This document shows positions 43,955 through 53,277 of a DNA stretch of 64,000 nt, piece by piece. Numbering within the stretch: position 1 is the first letter of the stretch; each line of letters begins with the position of its first letter. Below the pieces are notes generated by a model, which was given only the letters and a program-made list of their open reading frames with translations, was not told where the DNA came from and did not search any database. The stretch is from UBA3792 sp045114775 (GTDB lineage Bacteria > Bacillota > Clostridia > Christensenellales > CAG-138), in contig JBGULC010000013.1 of NCBI GenBank assembly GCA_045114775.1, positions 50,990-114,989 on the forward strand, given 5' to 3'. The translations under genes and the position numbers were made by a program.

Positions 43955-44800
43955 ATGGATTGGGTCAGGACGATCAATGCCGCCATCGACTACATGGAAG
44001 ACCATCTCAAAGATACGGTTACGCTTTCGGACATAGCGAAGCACGTGCATCTTTCGGCGTTTCATTTTCAGAGGGCGTTTTCTCTGCTGACGGGCATGTC
44101 TCCGGCGGAATACCTGCGGAAAAGACGTCTTTCGCAGGCGGGGGCGGATCTTGTCGGCGGAGAAGAAAAAGTGATCGACGTTGCGATGCGGTATGGCTAC
44201 GATTCGCCGGAGAGCTTCACAAAGGCGTTTACAAGGTTTCACGGCGTGTCGCCGATGCAGGTCAAAAAAGGAAGTCCGATCCGGTTCATGAACCGGTTCT
44301 CCGTCCGGATCACCATGGAAGGAGGCTGTATGATGGAGTACACGATTGAAAAATGGGAAGCGATGGACCTGCTCGTCCATGCGAAAACGTTCCATGCCGA
44401 AACAAGCGAAGCGGAGATCCCGAAGTTCTGGGACGCATATTCTGCCGATGCCCAATGCAGGAAGGTTCCGGGGTATCTCGGCGTCTGCGCGCAGACAAAA
44501 ACGGACGGCGACGAATTCCGATACGGAATCGGCTGCAAAGCGTCCGACGTCAACGGGATCCCGGAGGGATTCGAGATCCTTCATATCCCGTCCTACACGT
44601 GGGCGGTTTTCAAGTGCGTCGGACCGATGCCCGAGACGATCCAGACCATGTGGGAGAAGATCTACCGGGAATGGCTGCCGGTATCGGAGTATGAGCTGAT
44701 CCCCGATTATGACATCGAAAATTACCTGCCCGGCGATCCGGCGTCCTTGGATTACGTCAGCGAGATCTGCATCCCTGTCAGAAAACGCAAACAGCAGTGA
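43955..44800 (+). CDS. AraC-family regulator with GyrI-like effector domain
   Basis: 281 residues. Two helix-turn-helix units of AraC type occupy residues 1-100 (LSDIAKHVHLSAFHFQRAF and VIDVAMRYGYDSPESFTKAF), then a GyrI-like/AraC effector-binding domain from about 130 (YTIEKWEAMDLLVHAKTF) to the end. This order is that of SoxS/Rob-like regulators that sense small hydrophobic or cationic compounds. AAAGGAGG precedes the ATG. The target is not evident; the DMT transporter just upstream is a candidate. Confidence 0.88.
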   Translation: MDWVRTINAAIDYMEDHLKDTVTLSDIAKHVHLSAFHFQRAFSLLTGMSPAEYLRKRRLSQAGADLVGGEEKVIDVAMRYGYDSPESFTKAFTRFHGVSPMQVKKGSPIRFMNRFSVRITMEGGCMMEYTIEKWEAMDLLVHAKTFHAETSEAEIPKFWDAYSADAQCRKVPGYLGVCAQTKTDGDEFRYGIGCKASDVNGIPEGFEILHIPSYTWAVFKCVGPMPETIQTMWEKIYREWLPVSEYELIPDYDIENYLPGDPASLDYVSEICIPVRKRKQQ

Positions 44801-45049
44801 AGGGGATCCGATCACATTGATTTGTCAAAAACCGGTTTTTCGCCGGGATCATCGGACGCATTCAGTCCGCCATACTATTGAAAAACGCGCGACGGAGGAG
44901 ACTTCGACGCGCATTTTTGTCAAAGACTGAAACAAGAATAACCGTTCCTGCTGCGGAACGGTTTTTGATTACGCATTTTTTCATTTTTTTAATTTCGTTT
45001 TAGGAAGCGCCTGTATGATGATATCATCAAAGAAAGCGAGGATGCGCGT
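44801..45049. other. Intergenic region with terminator, 249 bp
   Basis: It holds an imperfect hairpin around 44880-44920 with CGCG arms and the clear terminator at 44940-44966. No gene and no confident promoter for the ApbE gene were seen. Confidence 0.4.
44940..44966 (+). terminator. Terminator before the apbE gene
   Basis: AACCGTTCC (44940-44948) pairs perfectly with GGAACGGTT (44955-44963) around a 6-base loop, with a T-run. Confidence 0.8.
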
Positions 45050-45979
45050 ATGAATAGCGAACAGGAACCGGTCAAAGTTCAGAAAGTGTTCCCGGCGATG
45101 GGAACGGTACATACGCTCGCCGTCGAAGGAGAACAGGCGCTTATTGCAGCCGAGCAGATCAGGGAACGGATGCAGGAGATGGATCGGAAATGGTCGGTCT
45201 TTCGTGAGGACAGCGAGATTGCTGTGCTGAAACGCGGCGGGCTTGTCACGGTCAGCGAGGATACGATGCGGATTCTCAAAGAGAGCGTGATGCTCTCCGA
45301 AGAGACCGGAGGCGCGTTCGACATCACGGCGGGATCGCTGACAAAGCTCTGGCGGCAGGCAATGCGTGACGAGCGGATCCCGAACACGCGCGAGATCTCC
45401 GAAGCGCTGCGGCACACCGGCGCGGCAGGCATTCGGATTTTCGGAAATCATGTGAAGCTGAAAAGGGGATGGTCCGTCGACCTCGGAGGGATCGCAAAGG
45501 GCTATGCACTTGACCGGGCGCTGGAACTGCTGAAAGACACGGGAACGGGAAACGCGATTCTGAATCTCGGCGGTACGATCGGCGTGACCGGCAGGCCGAT
45601 CGAAATCGGCATCCGCAACCCCTTCGATCCGGACGGCGAGCCGATGGGCACGCTGACCCTCGACAATCGCTGCGCGGTCACCAGCGGATCGTACGAACGG
45701 TTTGCCCGCATCGACGGCAGGACATTTCATCACATCATTGATCCGCGTATGGGGTACCCCTCCGATTCCGGACTTGTTTCGGCCACGCTGATCGGAAGCA
45801 ATGCGACCGTTCTGGATGCGTTCGCGACCGCGGCGTTTATCCTCGGCCCGTTTTCCGCGATGCCGTTTCTCAAACGGCACGGAATCGAAGCGATCTTCAT
45901 CAAAGCGGACGGCAAAGTGCTAAAGACCGAGGGGCTTTCGGACGCATTTCAACTCCGCGCGAATATGCGCACAGCATGA
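45050..45979 (+). CDS. apbE: ApbE FAD:protein FMN transferase
   Basis: 309 residues. It attaches FMN covalently to Ser/Thr in SGAT-type motifs of partner proteins, outside the membrane in most cases. Visible motifs are FPAMGTVHTLAV near residue 14, the WSVFREDSEIAVLK segment, GGAFDITAGSL, WSVDLGGIAKGYALD (about 145-159), and the C-terminal HHIIDPRMGYP and TVLDAFATAAFILG with metal ligands. No signal peptide is evident, unlike lipoprotein ApbE forms, so either it acts in the cytosol or the start lies elsewhere. The next gene carries two SGAT motifs and is its obvious target. Confidence 0.92.
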   Translation: MNSEQEPVKVQKVFPAMGTVHTLAVEGEQALIAAEQIRERMQEMDRKWSVFREDSEIAVLKRGGLVTVSEDTMRILKESVMLSEETGGAFDITAGSLTKLWRQAMRDERIPNTREISEALRHTGAAGIRIFGNHVKLKRGWSVDLGGIAKGYALDRALELLKDTGTGNAILNLGGTIGVTGRPIEIGIRNPFDPDGEPMGTLTLDNRCAVTSGSYERFARIDGRTFHHIIDPRMGYPSDSGLVSATLIGSNATVLDAFATAAFILGPFSAMPFLKRHGIEAIFIKADGKVLKTEGLSDAFQLRANMRTA

Positions 45980-45994
45980 GAAAGGAAAACCATT

Positions 45995-47821
45995 ATGTTC
46001 CAGTATGAAAAAGGATCGATCGTTCTGAAAAACGGCAAACGATTCTCGGTCACGCAGATTCTGCGCCATGTGATCCAGCTCGGCGCGTTCTTCCTGTTTC
46101 CCGGTCTGTTTCTGACCGCGTTCCATGCGATCAGGGATCTGGTCGTTTCTCTGATCCAAGGGACGTTCTCGTTCTCGGCACAGGCGCCGGGGCTTGTGAC
46201 GCTTCTGATTCTTTTTGCGGTCACGGCACTGTGGGGACGCTTCTTCTGCGGGTATCTCTGTTCGTTCGGCGCAATGCAGGAACTTGTTGCGTTTGCTTCC
46301 CGTAAGATCATTCCGCGAAAGAAGAGCATTCCCGCAAAGGCGGATCGCATCCTGAAGTTCCTGAAATACGCTGTTCTGTTCGCGATCGTGCTCTTTGTGT
46401 GGGTACTGCAGCTTCCGGTTGACAGCTCGTTCTCCCCGTGTGGCGTGTTCGGCATGCTCATTTCAGGCAACGGCAGCGTCATGCTTTCCGCAATCCCGAC
46501 CGTCGGCTTTGCGATCCTTGTCGCGATCCTGATCGCTTCGTTCTTTGTCGAGCGGTTCTTCTGCCGCTATCTCTGCCCGCTCGGCGCACTGTTCACACCG
46601 GCGTCCAAGGGACGGCTGTTCCGCATCCGCCGGAAGGCGTCTGCCTGCAGCGGCTGCGCGAAATGCTCCCGCACCTGTGCCATGGGCGTGACCGTGCATG
46701 AGAACGATCATGTCACAAGCGGTGAATGCATCGACTGTATGCGCTGCACGGGCGTGTGCGCGCCGGAAGCGCTCACGGCAAATCCGCATCCCGCAATTGC
46801 GGGAACGGCTTCCGCGCTCATTTTGTGCGGTGCGCTCGGCGTCAGCCGCATGATCCCGGTCCAGAGCAGTACGACGGAGGCGGTCGCTTCGGCAGACGTT
46901 GCGCAAGAGCAGGGACGTTATGCGGACGGCGTCTATACCGGCAGCGGCACGGGCTTCCGCGGCGACGTCACATCCAAGGTGACCGTGCAGAACGGCAAGA
47001 TCACGGATATCACAATCCTGTCGTATCGCGATGATTCGGATTATTTCGGCCGCGCACAGTCCGGTGTGATCGGCGCAATTCTGTCTTCGCAGACGCCGCA
47101 GGTCAACGCGGTCAGCGGCGCGACGTTTTCCTCCTACGGCATCATGGAATCGGTTGCGGATGCGCTGCAGCTTGTCGAGATCAAGGACGTGGTCGCAGAG
47201 CAGTCAGAGAGCGCCGAGCAGAACAGATCACAAGGAATGAAGCAGCGCGAGGGTGAGGGCTTCACCATGCAGCCGAATGACGATTCGCAGAACGGTGAAA
47301 GACAGCACGGCAATCGCAGCGCCTCTGAAAACGGAACAGGCGGTCGGGGCGGACATAAGCACAGGACCAAGAACGGCGGCAAATCCGAAAACGCGGATCA
47401 AAATCGAAACAGAGGAAGAGACCGGGATCAAAGCGGAGAACCGGAGCAGGGGACTCTGACGATTGACCCGGAAACGCTTCCGCAGGAAACGACCGAAACG
47501 ACGGAACAACCGATCACGGTTTCGGACGGCACCTATATCGGGAAAGGAACCGGCTTCCGCGGCGAAACAGAGGTTTCCGTCACGGTCGAAAGCGGCAGGA
47601 TCACCGACATCACGATCCTTTCCTATCGGGACGATGAACGCTACTTTTCCCGCGCGGAGAATTCGATGATCGAAGCGATCCTCAACAACCAGTCCCTGCG
47701 CGTCAACACCGTCAGCGGCGCGACGTTCTCCTCGAACGGGATTCTGGAAGCCGTCGCCGACGCGTTGGATCTTTCCTTCACCAACCCGAACACATCTAAT
47801 AACCGTCAGGGAAGACACTGA
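45995..47821 (+). CDS. NapH-like membrane ferredoxin with two flavinylated FMN-binding domains
   Basis: 608 residues. Residues 1 to about 190 form several membrane segments with the paired cysteine motifs FCGYLCSFGA and FCRYLCPLGA typical of NapH/CcoG. Two [4Fe-4S] motifs follow (ACSGCAKCSRTCAMG, ECIDCMRCTGVCA), one more membrane segment near 270, then FMN-binding domain 1 with SGATFSS (acceptor Thr377), a charged low-complexity linker (about 395-485) and FMN-binding domain 2 with SGATFSS (Thr577), exactly 200 residues later. It should carry electrons from the cytosol through Fe-S to two covalently bound FMN outside the cell. The apbE gene lies 15 bases upstream. Confidence 0.88.
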   Translation: MFQYEKGSIVLKNGKRFSVTQILRHVIQLGAFFLFPGLFLTAFHAIRDLVVSLIQGTFSFSAQAPGLVTLLILFAVTALWGRFFCGYLCSFGAMQELVAFASRKIIPRKKSIPAKADRILKFLKYAVLFAIVLFVWVLQLPVDSSFSPCGVFGMLISGNGSVMLSAIPTVGFAILVAILIASFFVERFFCRYLCPLGALFTPASKGRLFRIRRKASACSGCAKCSRTCAMGVTVHENDHVTSGECIDCMRCTGVCAPEALTANPHPAIAGTASALILCGALGVSRMIPVQSSTTEAVASADVAQEQGRYADGVYTGSGTGFRGDVTSKVTVQNGKITDITILSYRDDSDYFGRAQSGVIGAILSSQTPQVNAVSGATFSSYGIMESVADALQLVEIKDVVAEQSESAEQNRSQGMKQREGEGFTMQPNDDSQNGERQHGNRSASENGTGGRGGHKHRTKNGGKSENADQNRNRGRDRDQSGEPEQGTLTIDPETLPQETTETTEQPITVSDGTYIGKGTGFRGETEVSVTVESGRITDITILSYRDDERYFSRAENSMIEAILNNQSLRVNTVSGATFSSNGILEAVADALDLSFTNPNTSNNRQGRH

Positions 47822-47837
47822 AGGGCAATATAATGAA

Positions 47838-47862
47838 AAAAGTCCCTGATTCAGGGACTTTT
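47838..47862 (+). terminator. Terminator of apbE operon
   Basis: AAAAGTCCCTGA (47838-47849) pairs with TCAGGGACTTTT (47851-47862), in practice with a 3-base loop, ending in T. Confidence 0.8.
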
Positions 47863-47919
47863 GGTTGCGGGGGGGATTGAAGAGAACTTCCCGCTTCTGC
47901 TGGGCAGGGAAGTACGGTT
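47862..47919. repeat. Dispersed repeat, copy A
   Basis: It begins TGGTTGCGGGGG, equal to the antisense of the last 12 bases of bacterial initiator tRNA including CCA, and ends with a hairpin ACTTCCC (47886-47892), 14-base loop GCTTCTGCTGGGCA, GGGAAGT (47907-47913) and CGGTT. Copy B at 61018 has the same parts in the same orientation. Both follow a hairpin that closes a plus-strand operon. Confidence 0.7.
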
Positions 47920-47965
47920 CAAAATGTGATTCCTCCGGAAAGTGTTTTATCTTTGCGGATGGTCA

Positions 47966-47995
47966 TTGACACGGATCGATTTTGAATCGTATAAT
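47966..47995 (+). promoter_or_regulatory. Promoter of GH5 lipoprotein gene
   Basis: TTGACA at 47966-47971, 18 bases, TATAAT at 47990-47995, 69 bases before the start codon. The spacer contains ATCGATT, part of the operator core seen at 49150, 53057 and 53237. Confidence 0.7.
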
Positions 47996-48064
47996 CATTA
48001 CAGGATCCGATTCCTGACAATAATGTTTTGCTTACCTTACAAAAAAATACAAGGATGCTGCCAT

Positions 48065-49078
48065 ATGAAAAAAACTTTGATTTTGCTGCTCTCGATACTG
48101 TTTCTGCTGTCCGCCGCAAGCGGATGCGGCGCGAAAAACGCCGTGAAGGATGGCAGGGCCCGTCCGTCCTCCTGCGGGAAGCTGCAGGTGCTTGACGGGA
48201 AGCTGTGCGATCAAAATGGAGATCCGGTCATGCTGCGGGGCGTCAGCACGCACGATCTTATCACCACCGAATCCTTCATCAACGACGACCTGTTTCGGGA
48301 ACTGTCGGAGGAGTACGGCGTGAACGCTGTCCGGCTTGCCGTCTATACCTACGGCATGGGTGTGATCGGATACTGTGCTAAGGGAGACAAAGGACGGTAT
48401 CGGAAAAATATTGCAAACGGCGTCGCGTATGCGAAGGCGCATGATATGTATGCGATCATCGACTGGCATATTTTGAGCGACGGCGATCCCAATCGCTATC
48501 TGGATGACGCAAAAGCTTTTTTCGCGGAGATGGCAGAGCAGTATTGCGATCACAGCAACGTGCTGTATGAGATCTGCAACGAGCCGAACGGCGTGGACTG
48601 GCAAACGGTGAAACGCTATGCGGAGGAGATCATCCCGATCATTCGTGAGAAAGACCCGGATTCCGTGATTCTTGTCGGCAATCCGGATTGGTCGAAGGAC
48701 TTAAGGAGCGTCGCCGCCGATCCGCTTTCGTTCGGCAACGTCATGTACACGCTGCATTTCTACGCCGCGACCCACGGACAGGAATACCGGGACATGCTTG
48801 CCGAGGTGCGCAGAGCGGGGCTGCCGGTCTTCGTCACCGAATACGGCGTGACGGCGTCCAGCGGCGGGCTGCCCAGAGATCTTGAAAGCGCCGATCTGTG
48901 GATCGACCTTCTGGAACGGGAAAATATCTCGTATTGCATGTGGGCGCTGTCGAAAGCGCCGGAGGCGTGTTCAATGGTTCGTTCCGCCGTTCCGAAGTAC
49001 AGCGGCTTTGAGCCTGACGACTTTACCGAGACCGGACTGTGGCTTTTTGAAACGCTGAAAAAGCATAACGCCCGCTGA
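48065..49078 (+). CDS. Secreted GH5 endoglucanase-like lipoprotein
   Basis: 337 residues. The signal peptide ends at LLSAASGC (Cys21), so the enzyme is probably anchored on the outer face of the membrane. The GH5 barrel shows RLAVYTYG, IDWHIL, acid/base Glu173 in ICNEPNG and nucleophile Glu259 in VTEYGV. GH5 enzymes cut beta-1,4 glucans and related mannans; the neighbouring cellobiose phosphorylase supports cellulose or cello-oligosaccharides. The start at 48065 is set by the signal peptide and AAGGATG; an upstream extension would cover the promoter. Its own promoter and terminator make it monocistronic. Confidence 0.85.
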   Translation: MKKTLILLLSILFLLSAASGCGAKNAVKDGRARPSSCGKLQVLDGKLCDQNGDPVMLRGVSTHDLITTESFINDDLFRELSEEYGVNAVRLAVYTYGMGVIGYCAKGDKGRYRKNIANGVAYAKAHDMYAIIDWHILSDGDPNRYLDDAKAFFAEMAEQYCDHSNVLYEICNEPNGVDWQTVKRYAEEIIPIIREKDPDSVILVGNPDWSKDLRSVAADPLSFGNVMYTLHFYAATHGQEYRDMLAEVRRAGLPVFVTEYGVTASSGGLPRDLESADLWIDLLERENISYCMWALSKAPEACSMVRSAVPKYSGFEPDDFTETGLWLFETLKKHNAR

Positions 49079-49092
49079 CAAGGCATAAGGTG

Positions 49093-49120
49093 AAAAGCAC
49101 GGCGGAACGCTGTGCTTTTT
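49093..49120 (+). terminator. Terminator after GH5 lipoprotein gene
   Basis: AAAAGCACGGCG (49093-49104), loop GAA, CGCTGTGCTTTT (49108-49119), one G-T pair, then T. Confidence 0.85.
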
Positions 49121-49149
49121 ATATGCCTGCGCAGATCCTATATAATTAC

Positions 49150-49165
49150 GAAATCGATTAAGATT
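49150..49165. promoter_or_regulatory. LacI-type operator upstream of msmK
   Basis: GAAATCGATTAAGATT, identical over 16 bases to the site at 53237-53252 in front of the lacI-type gene and matching one half of the palindrome at 53057. It lies just upstream of the -35 box. Confidence 0.7.
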
Positions 49166-49169
49166 TTTC

Positions 49170-49199
49170 TTGACAAGTCGGATCAGAGGCATTTATAAT
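49170..49199 (+). promoter_or_regulatory. Promoter of msmK
   Basis: TTGACA at 49170-49175, 18-base spacer, TATAAT at 49194-49199. Confidence 0.75.
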
Positions 49200-49413
49200 G
49201 AAATCGTCCGAACCGGGACGATTGTCTTTTCAATCGGTCGAACCCCGCGCACTCCACTGTATGTGCGGAGAACGGCTGCATATAAGGAGGAAACCCATCC
49301 CCTCGGCTTGGGGTGCGGCAGTGTGGAGACCTGCCGCAATGCGCGACCGACGTATGCGCGGCGCGCGAGGCGGTTCGTTGATGAAGATCGGGGCCGCTAA
49401 AGTCAAATGCAGT

Positions 49414-50535
<1,122 letters not shown>

Positions 50536-50550
50536 ACAACAGCAATTCAG

Positions 50551-50586
50551 AAAGAACCTTGCCCGAAAAGCAAGGTTCTTTCTTTT
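50551..50586 (+). terminator. Terminator after msmK
   Basis: AAAGAACCTTGC (50551-50562) pairs perfectly with GCAAGGTTCTTT (50570-50581), loop of 7, and TCTTTT follows. Confidence 0.9.
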
Positions 50587-50622
50587 ATCAGGAGGGATAT
50601 GAAGAATATGTAAGGAAGGGGA

Positions 50623-53034
50623 TCAGATCGTCAGTTCAACGGTGCAGACGGGCACGTCGGTCAGCGGAACGATATTGCCCGGAACAGACTTTCCGTTGAC
50701 GATCAGACCTTTGTTCTCGCCGCGGCGAACGGTGACGTCATAACGTGTGCCGCGGAACAGACGGGAGAGACGGCAGCCGGCCATTGTGTCGGGCAGGCAG
50801 GGATCGACGATCAATCCGTCGTAATCCGGGCGGATGCCGAGGATGCCCTGACTGACGGCGACGAACGACCATGCGGCCGTACCGGTGAGCCATGCGTTCT
50901 TTGCTTCGCCGTATGTTTTCGCGTCGCGTCCGGCGATCGTTTGGCTGTAGCAATAGGGCTCAGTGCGGTGGATCTCGCTCTTGTCCTCGATATAAGCCGG
51001 CGCGTTGCGCTTGTAGAGATCGAATGCGCCGTTGCCGTCCTTCACGGTGCAGTATGCCAGCGTGATCCACGGATTGTTGTGGCAGAAGACGGAGCCGTTC
51101 TCCTTGTAGCCCGGGGGATACGAGGAGATCTCGCCGAGATAGTCGTGATACTCCGTATAGCAGGGATGCAGCACCTCGATACCGAATTCGTTGCCGAGCA
51201 GCGCTTCGGTCGATGCAAGCGCGCGCTTGCCGTACTCCGGTCCGCCGATGCCTGCCATGACGCAGAAGCCCTGCGGTTCGATGAAGATTTTGCCTTCGTC
51301 GTTCTCACGGCTGCCGATCGGGCGTTCGAATGCGTCGTATGCGCGGCGGAACCATTCGCCGTCCCAGCCGTATTTCAGCGTTGCCTGCTCGATTTCTTCG
51401 ACGGATACGCGCACGTCCGCCGCTTCTTCGGACAATCCGATCCGGTCACACAGCGCGGCGTATTCCTTGCCGTATTTTACAAACATGCCAGCGATGAAGA
51501 CGCTCTCCGCCTTGCCGCTTTCGAAGTTCGAGCAGGTCTGGAAGCTTTCACCGGGCGTCAGGCTGAAACAGTTCAGGTTCAGACAGTCGTTCCAGTCGGC
51601 GCGTCCGATCAGCGGCAGCCCGTGCGGACCGCGGTGCTCGATTGTGTAGCGGAGGCTGCGGCGCAGATGCTCCATGAGCGGGACCTCGGTGCCGGTTTCG
51701 TTGTTGAACGGCGTCGGCGTATCAAGGATCGAGAAATCGCCGGTCTCGCGGATGTACGCGCAGGTGCAGGCGATGAGCCACAGCGGATCGTCGTTGAAGC
51801 CGGAACCTACGTCGGCGTTGCCGCGCTTGGTCAGCGGCTGATACTGGTGATAGGTGCTGCCGTCCGCAAACTGGATCGACGCGATGTCGATGATGCGTTC
51901 TCTTGCGCGCTCCGGGAGCAGATGCACAAAGCCGAGGAGGTCCTGACAGCTGTCGCGGAAGCCCATGCCGCGGCCGGTGCCGCTCTCATAATAGGAAGCG
52001 CTGCGCGACATGTTGAACGTGACCATGCACTGGTACTGGTTCCAGATGTTGACCATGCGGTCAAGCTTTTCCTCGCTGCTTTGTACCGTGAAGCGGGACA
52101 GCAGGGAAGACCAGTATGCTTTGAGCGCATCGATCGCGGCGTCAAACTGCGCCTCGGTTTCGAACGCGGCGAGCATGGCCTGCGCTTTCTCCTTATTGAT
52201 TACATTGAGCGCGGTGAACTTCTTCTCCTGCGGGTTTTCGACATAGCCGAGCCGGAAGAGGAGGGTTTTCGATTCTCCCGGGGCAAGGATCACGGAAAGC
52301 CGTAAAGCGGCGATCGGCGCCCAGCCCGCGGCAATGCTCATGAATGAGGTACGGCTTTCGACCGCCTGCGGTTCGCTCCAGCCGCGGAAGCGCCCGAGGA
52401 ACGTGTCCCGATCGGTATCGAACCCGTCGATCGGGGCGTTGACGGAATAGAAAGCATAATGGTTGCGGCGTTCACGGTACTCGGTCTTGTGATAGACTGT
52501 GCCGCCTTCGATCTCGACCTCGCCGATGTTCCAGTTGCGCTGGAAGTTCGTCGAATCATCGACTGCATTCCAAAGACACCATTCGGTCACGCCGTACAGA
52601 ATCAGCTGTTTTTCCGAATCGCTCTCGTTTTTCAGAACCAGCTTCTGCACTTCCATGTCGGTGTGCATCGGAACGGTCACGGTCAGCGACGCGGCAACGC
52701 CGTTCTTTTTACCCTCAAAGACGGAATAGCCGAGACCGTGACGGCAGCGATAGAAATCAAGCGCCGTCTTTGCCGGCAAAAACGCCGGGCTCCACACCGT
52801 TTCGCCGTCGCAGATGTAGAAACAGCGTCCGCCTTCGTCGTGCGGAACGTTGTTGTACCGGAACCGCGTAATGCGCCGGAGCTTTGCATCCTTATAAAAA
52901 CTGTATCCGCCGCAGGTGTTGCTGATCAGCGAGAAGAACCCGTCGCTGCCGAGATAGTTGATCCAGGGGAGCGGCGTGTCCGCCCGCGTGATGACGTACT
53001 CCTTTGCGGCGTCGTCAAAATATCCGTACTGCAT
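50623..53034 (-). CDS. Cellobiose phosphorylase-type GH94 enzyme
   Basis: 803 residues, the usual length. It splits cellobiose with phosphate to glucose-1-phosphate and glucose, saving ATP. Visible features: N-terminal beta-sandwich beginning MQYGYFDDAAKEYVI, GMGFRDSCQDLLG (about 357-369) for sugar binding, RADWNDCLNL (about 478-487), which holds the general acid Asp region, the QPLTKRG segment and the C-terminal CLPDTMAGCRLSR. No signal peptide, so cytosolic. GAGGTGATCGT precedes the ATG. Divergent from the LacI gene with a perfect operator at its promoter. Laminaribiose or cellodextrin specificity is possible. Confidence 0.9.
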   Translation of the reverse strand: MQYGYFDDAAKEYVITRADTPLPWINYLGSDGFFSLISNTCGGYSFYKDAKLRRITRFRYNNVPHDEGGRCFYICDGETVWSPAFLPAKTALDFYRCRHGLGYSVFEGKKNGVAASLTVTVPMHTDMEVQKLVLKNESDSEKQLILYGVTEWCLWNAVDDSTNFQRNWNIGEVEIEGGTVYHKTEYRERRNHYAFYSVNAPIDGFDTDRDTFLGRFRGWSEPQAVESRTSFMSIAAGWAPIAALRLSVILAPGESKTLLFRLGYVENPQEKKFTALNVINKEKAQAMLAAFETEAQFDAAIDALKAYWSSLLSRFTVQSSEEKLDRMVNIWNQYQCMVTFNMSRSASYYESGTGRGMGFRDSCQDLLGFVHLLPERARERIIDIASIQFADGSTYHQYQPLTKRGNADVGSGFNDDPLWLIACTCAYIRETGDFSILDTPTPFNNETGTEVPLMEHLRRSLRYTIEHRGPHGLPLIGRADWNDCLNLNCFSLTPGESFQTCSNFESGKAESVFIAGMFVKYGKEYAALCDRIGLSEEAADVRVSVEEIEQATLKYGWDGEWFRRAYDAFERPIGSRENDEGKIFIEPQGFCVMAGIGGPEYGKRALASTEALLGNEFGIEVLHPCYTEYHDYLGEISSYPPGYKENGSVFCHNNPWITLAYCTVKDGNGAFDLYKRNAPAYIEDKSEIHRTEPYCYSQTIAGRDAKTYGEAKNAWLTGTAAWSFVAVSQGILGIRPDYDGLIVDPCLPDTMAGCRLSRLFRGTRYDVTVRRGENKGLIVNGKSVPGNIVPLTDVPVCTVELTI

Positions 53035-53056
53035 ACGATCACCTCGTCATAATGAT

Positions 53057-53074
53057 TACTTAATCGATTAAGTA
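53057..53074. promoter_or_regulatory. Perfect LacI-type operator at GH94 promoter
   Basis: TACTTAATCGATTAAGTA is an 18-bp perfect palindrome with a central CG, the typical LacI/GalR operator architecture. It lies directly downstream of the GH94 -10 box, a repression position. Confidence 0.85.
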
Positions 53075-53075
53075 C

Positions 53076-53104
53076 ATTATACGCACAACAACGAAAAAAG
53101 GCAA
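53076..53104 (-). promoter_or_regulatory. Promoter of GH94 gene
   Basis: Minus strand: TTGCCT (53104-53099), 17 bases, TATAAT (53081-53076), 42 bases before the start codon. Confidence 0.7.
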
Positions 53105-53198
53105 GGGGTAATTTGAGAAATCTGCATATTTTTCGGAAAGCAGGCAGAAAACTGCATTTCGACATCAAAAATCCTTGAAAAAAAGTACGAAAAACCTC

Positions 53199-53227
53199 TT
53201 GACGAATGTATGGTACGGCGTTATAAT
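53199..53227 (+). promoter_or_regulatory. Promoter of lacI-type regulator gene
   Basis: TTGACG at 53199-53204, 17 bases, TATAAT at 53222-53227. Confidence 0.75.
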
Positions 53228-53236
53228 GAGTTTGAC

Positions 53237-53252
53237 GAAATCGATTAAGATT
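53237..53252. promoter_or_regulatory. LacI-type operator at the regulator's own promoter
   Basis: GAAATCGATTAAGATT lies at the predicted transcription start of the regulator gene, identical to the msmK site; this implies autorepression. Confidence 0.75.
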
Positions 53253-53277
53253 ATATCATTTCGAAAGGGGACGGCGC

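Larger units (their letters stand above)
49079..49413. other. Intergenic region and structured leader of msmK, 335 bp
   Basis: After the terminator come an operator half-palindrome (49150-49165), a strong promoter (49170-49199) and an untranslated leader of about 208 bases. The leader contains an unused AAGGAGG near 49284, the hairpins CCCCTCGGCTTGGGG and GCGGCAG...CTGCCGC, and GC-rich repeats. No riboswitch class was recognised. Confidence 0.5.

Noticed and set aside
47862..47919. A tRNA gene suggested by TGGTTGCGGGGG
   Set aside because: Only the 3' acceptor/CCA-like end matches; no cloverleaf arms or anticodon follow on the minus strand in either copy.
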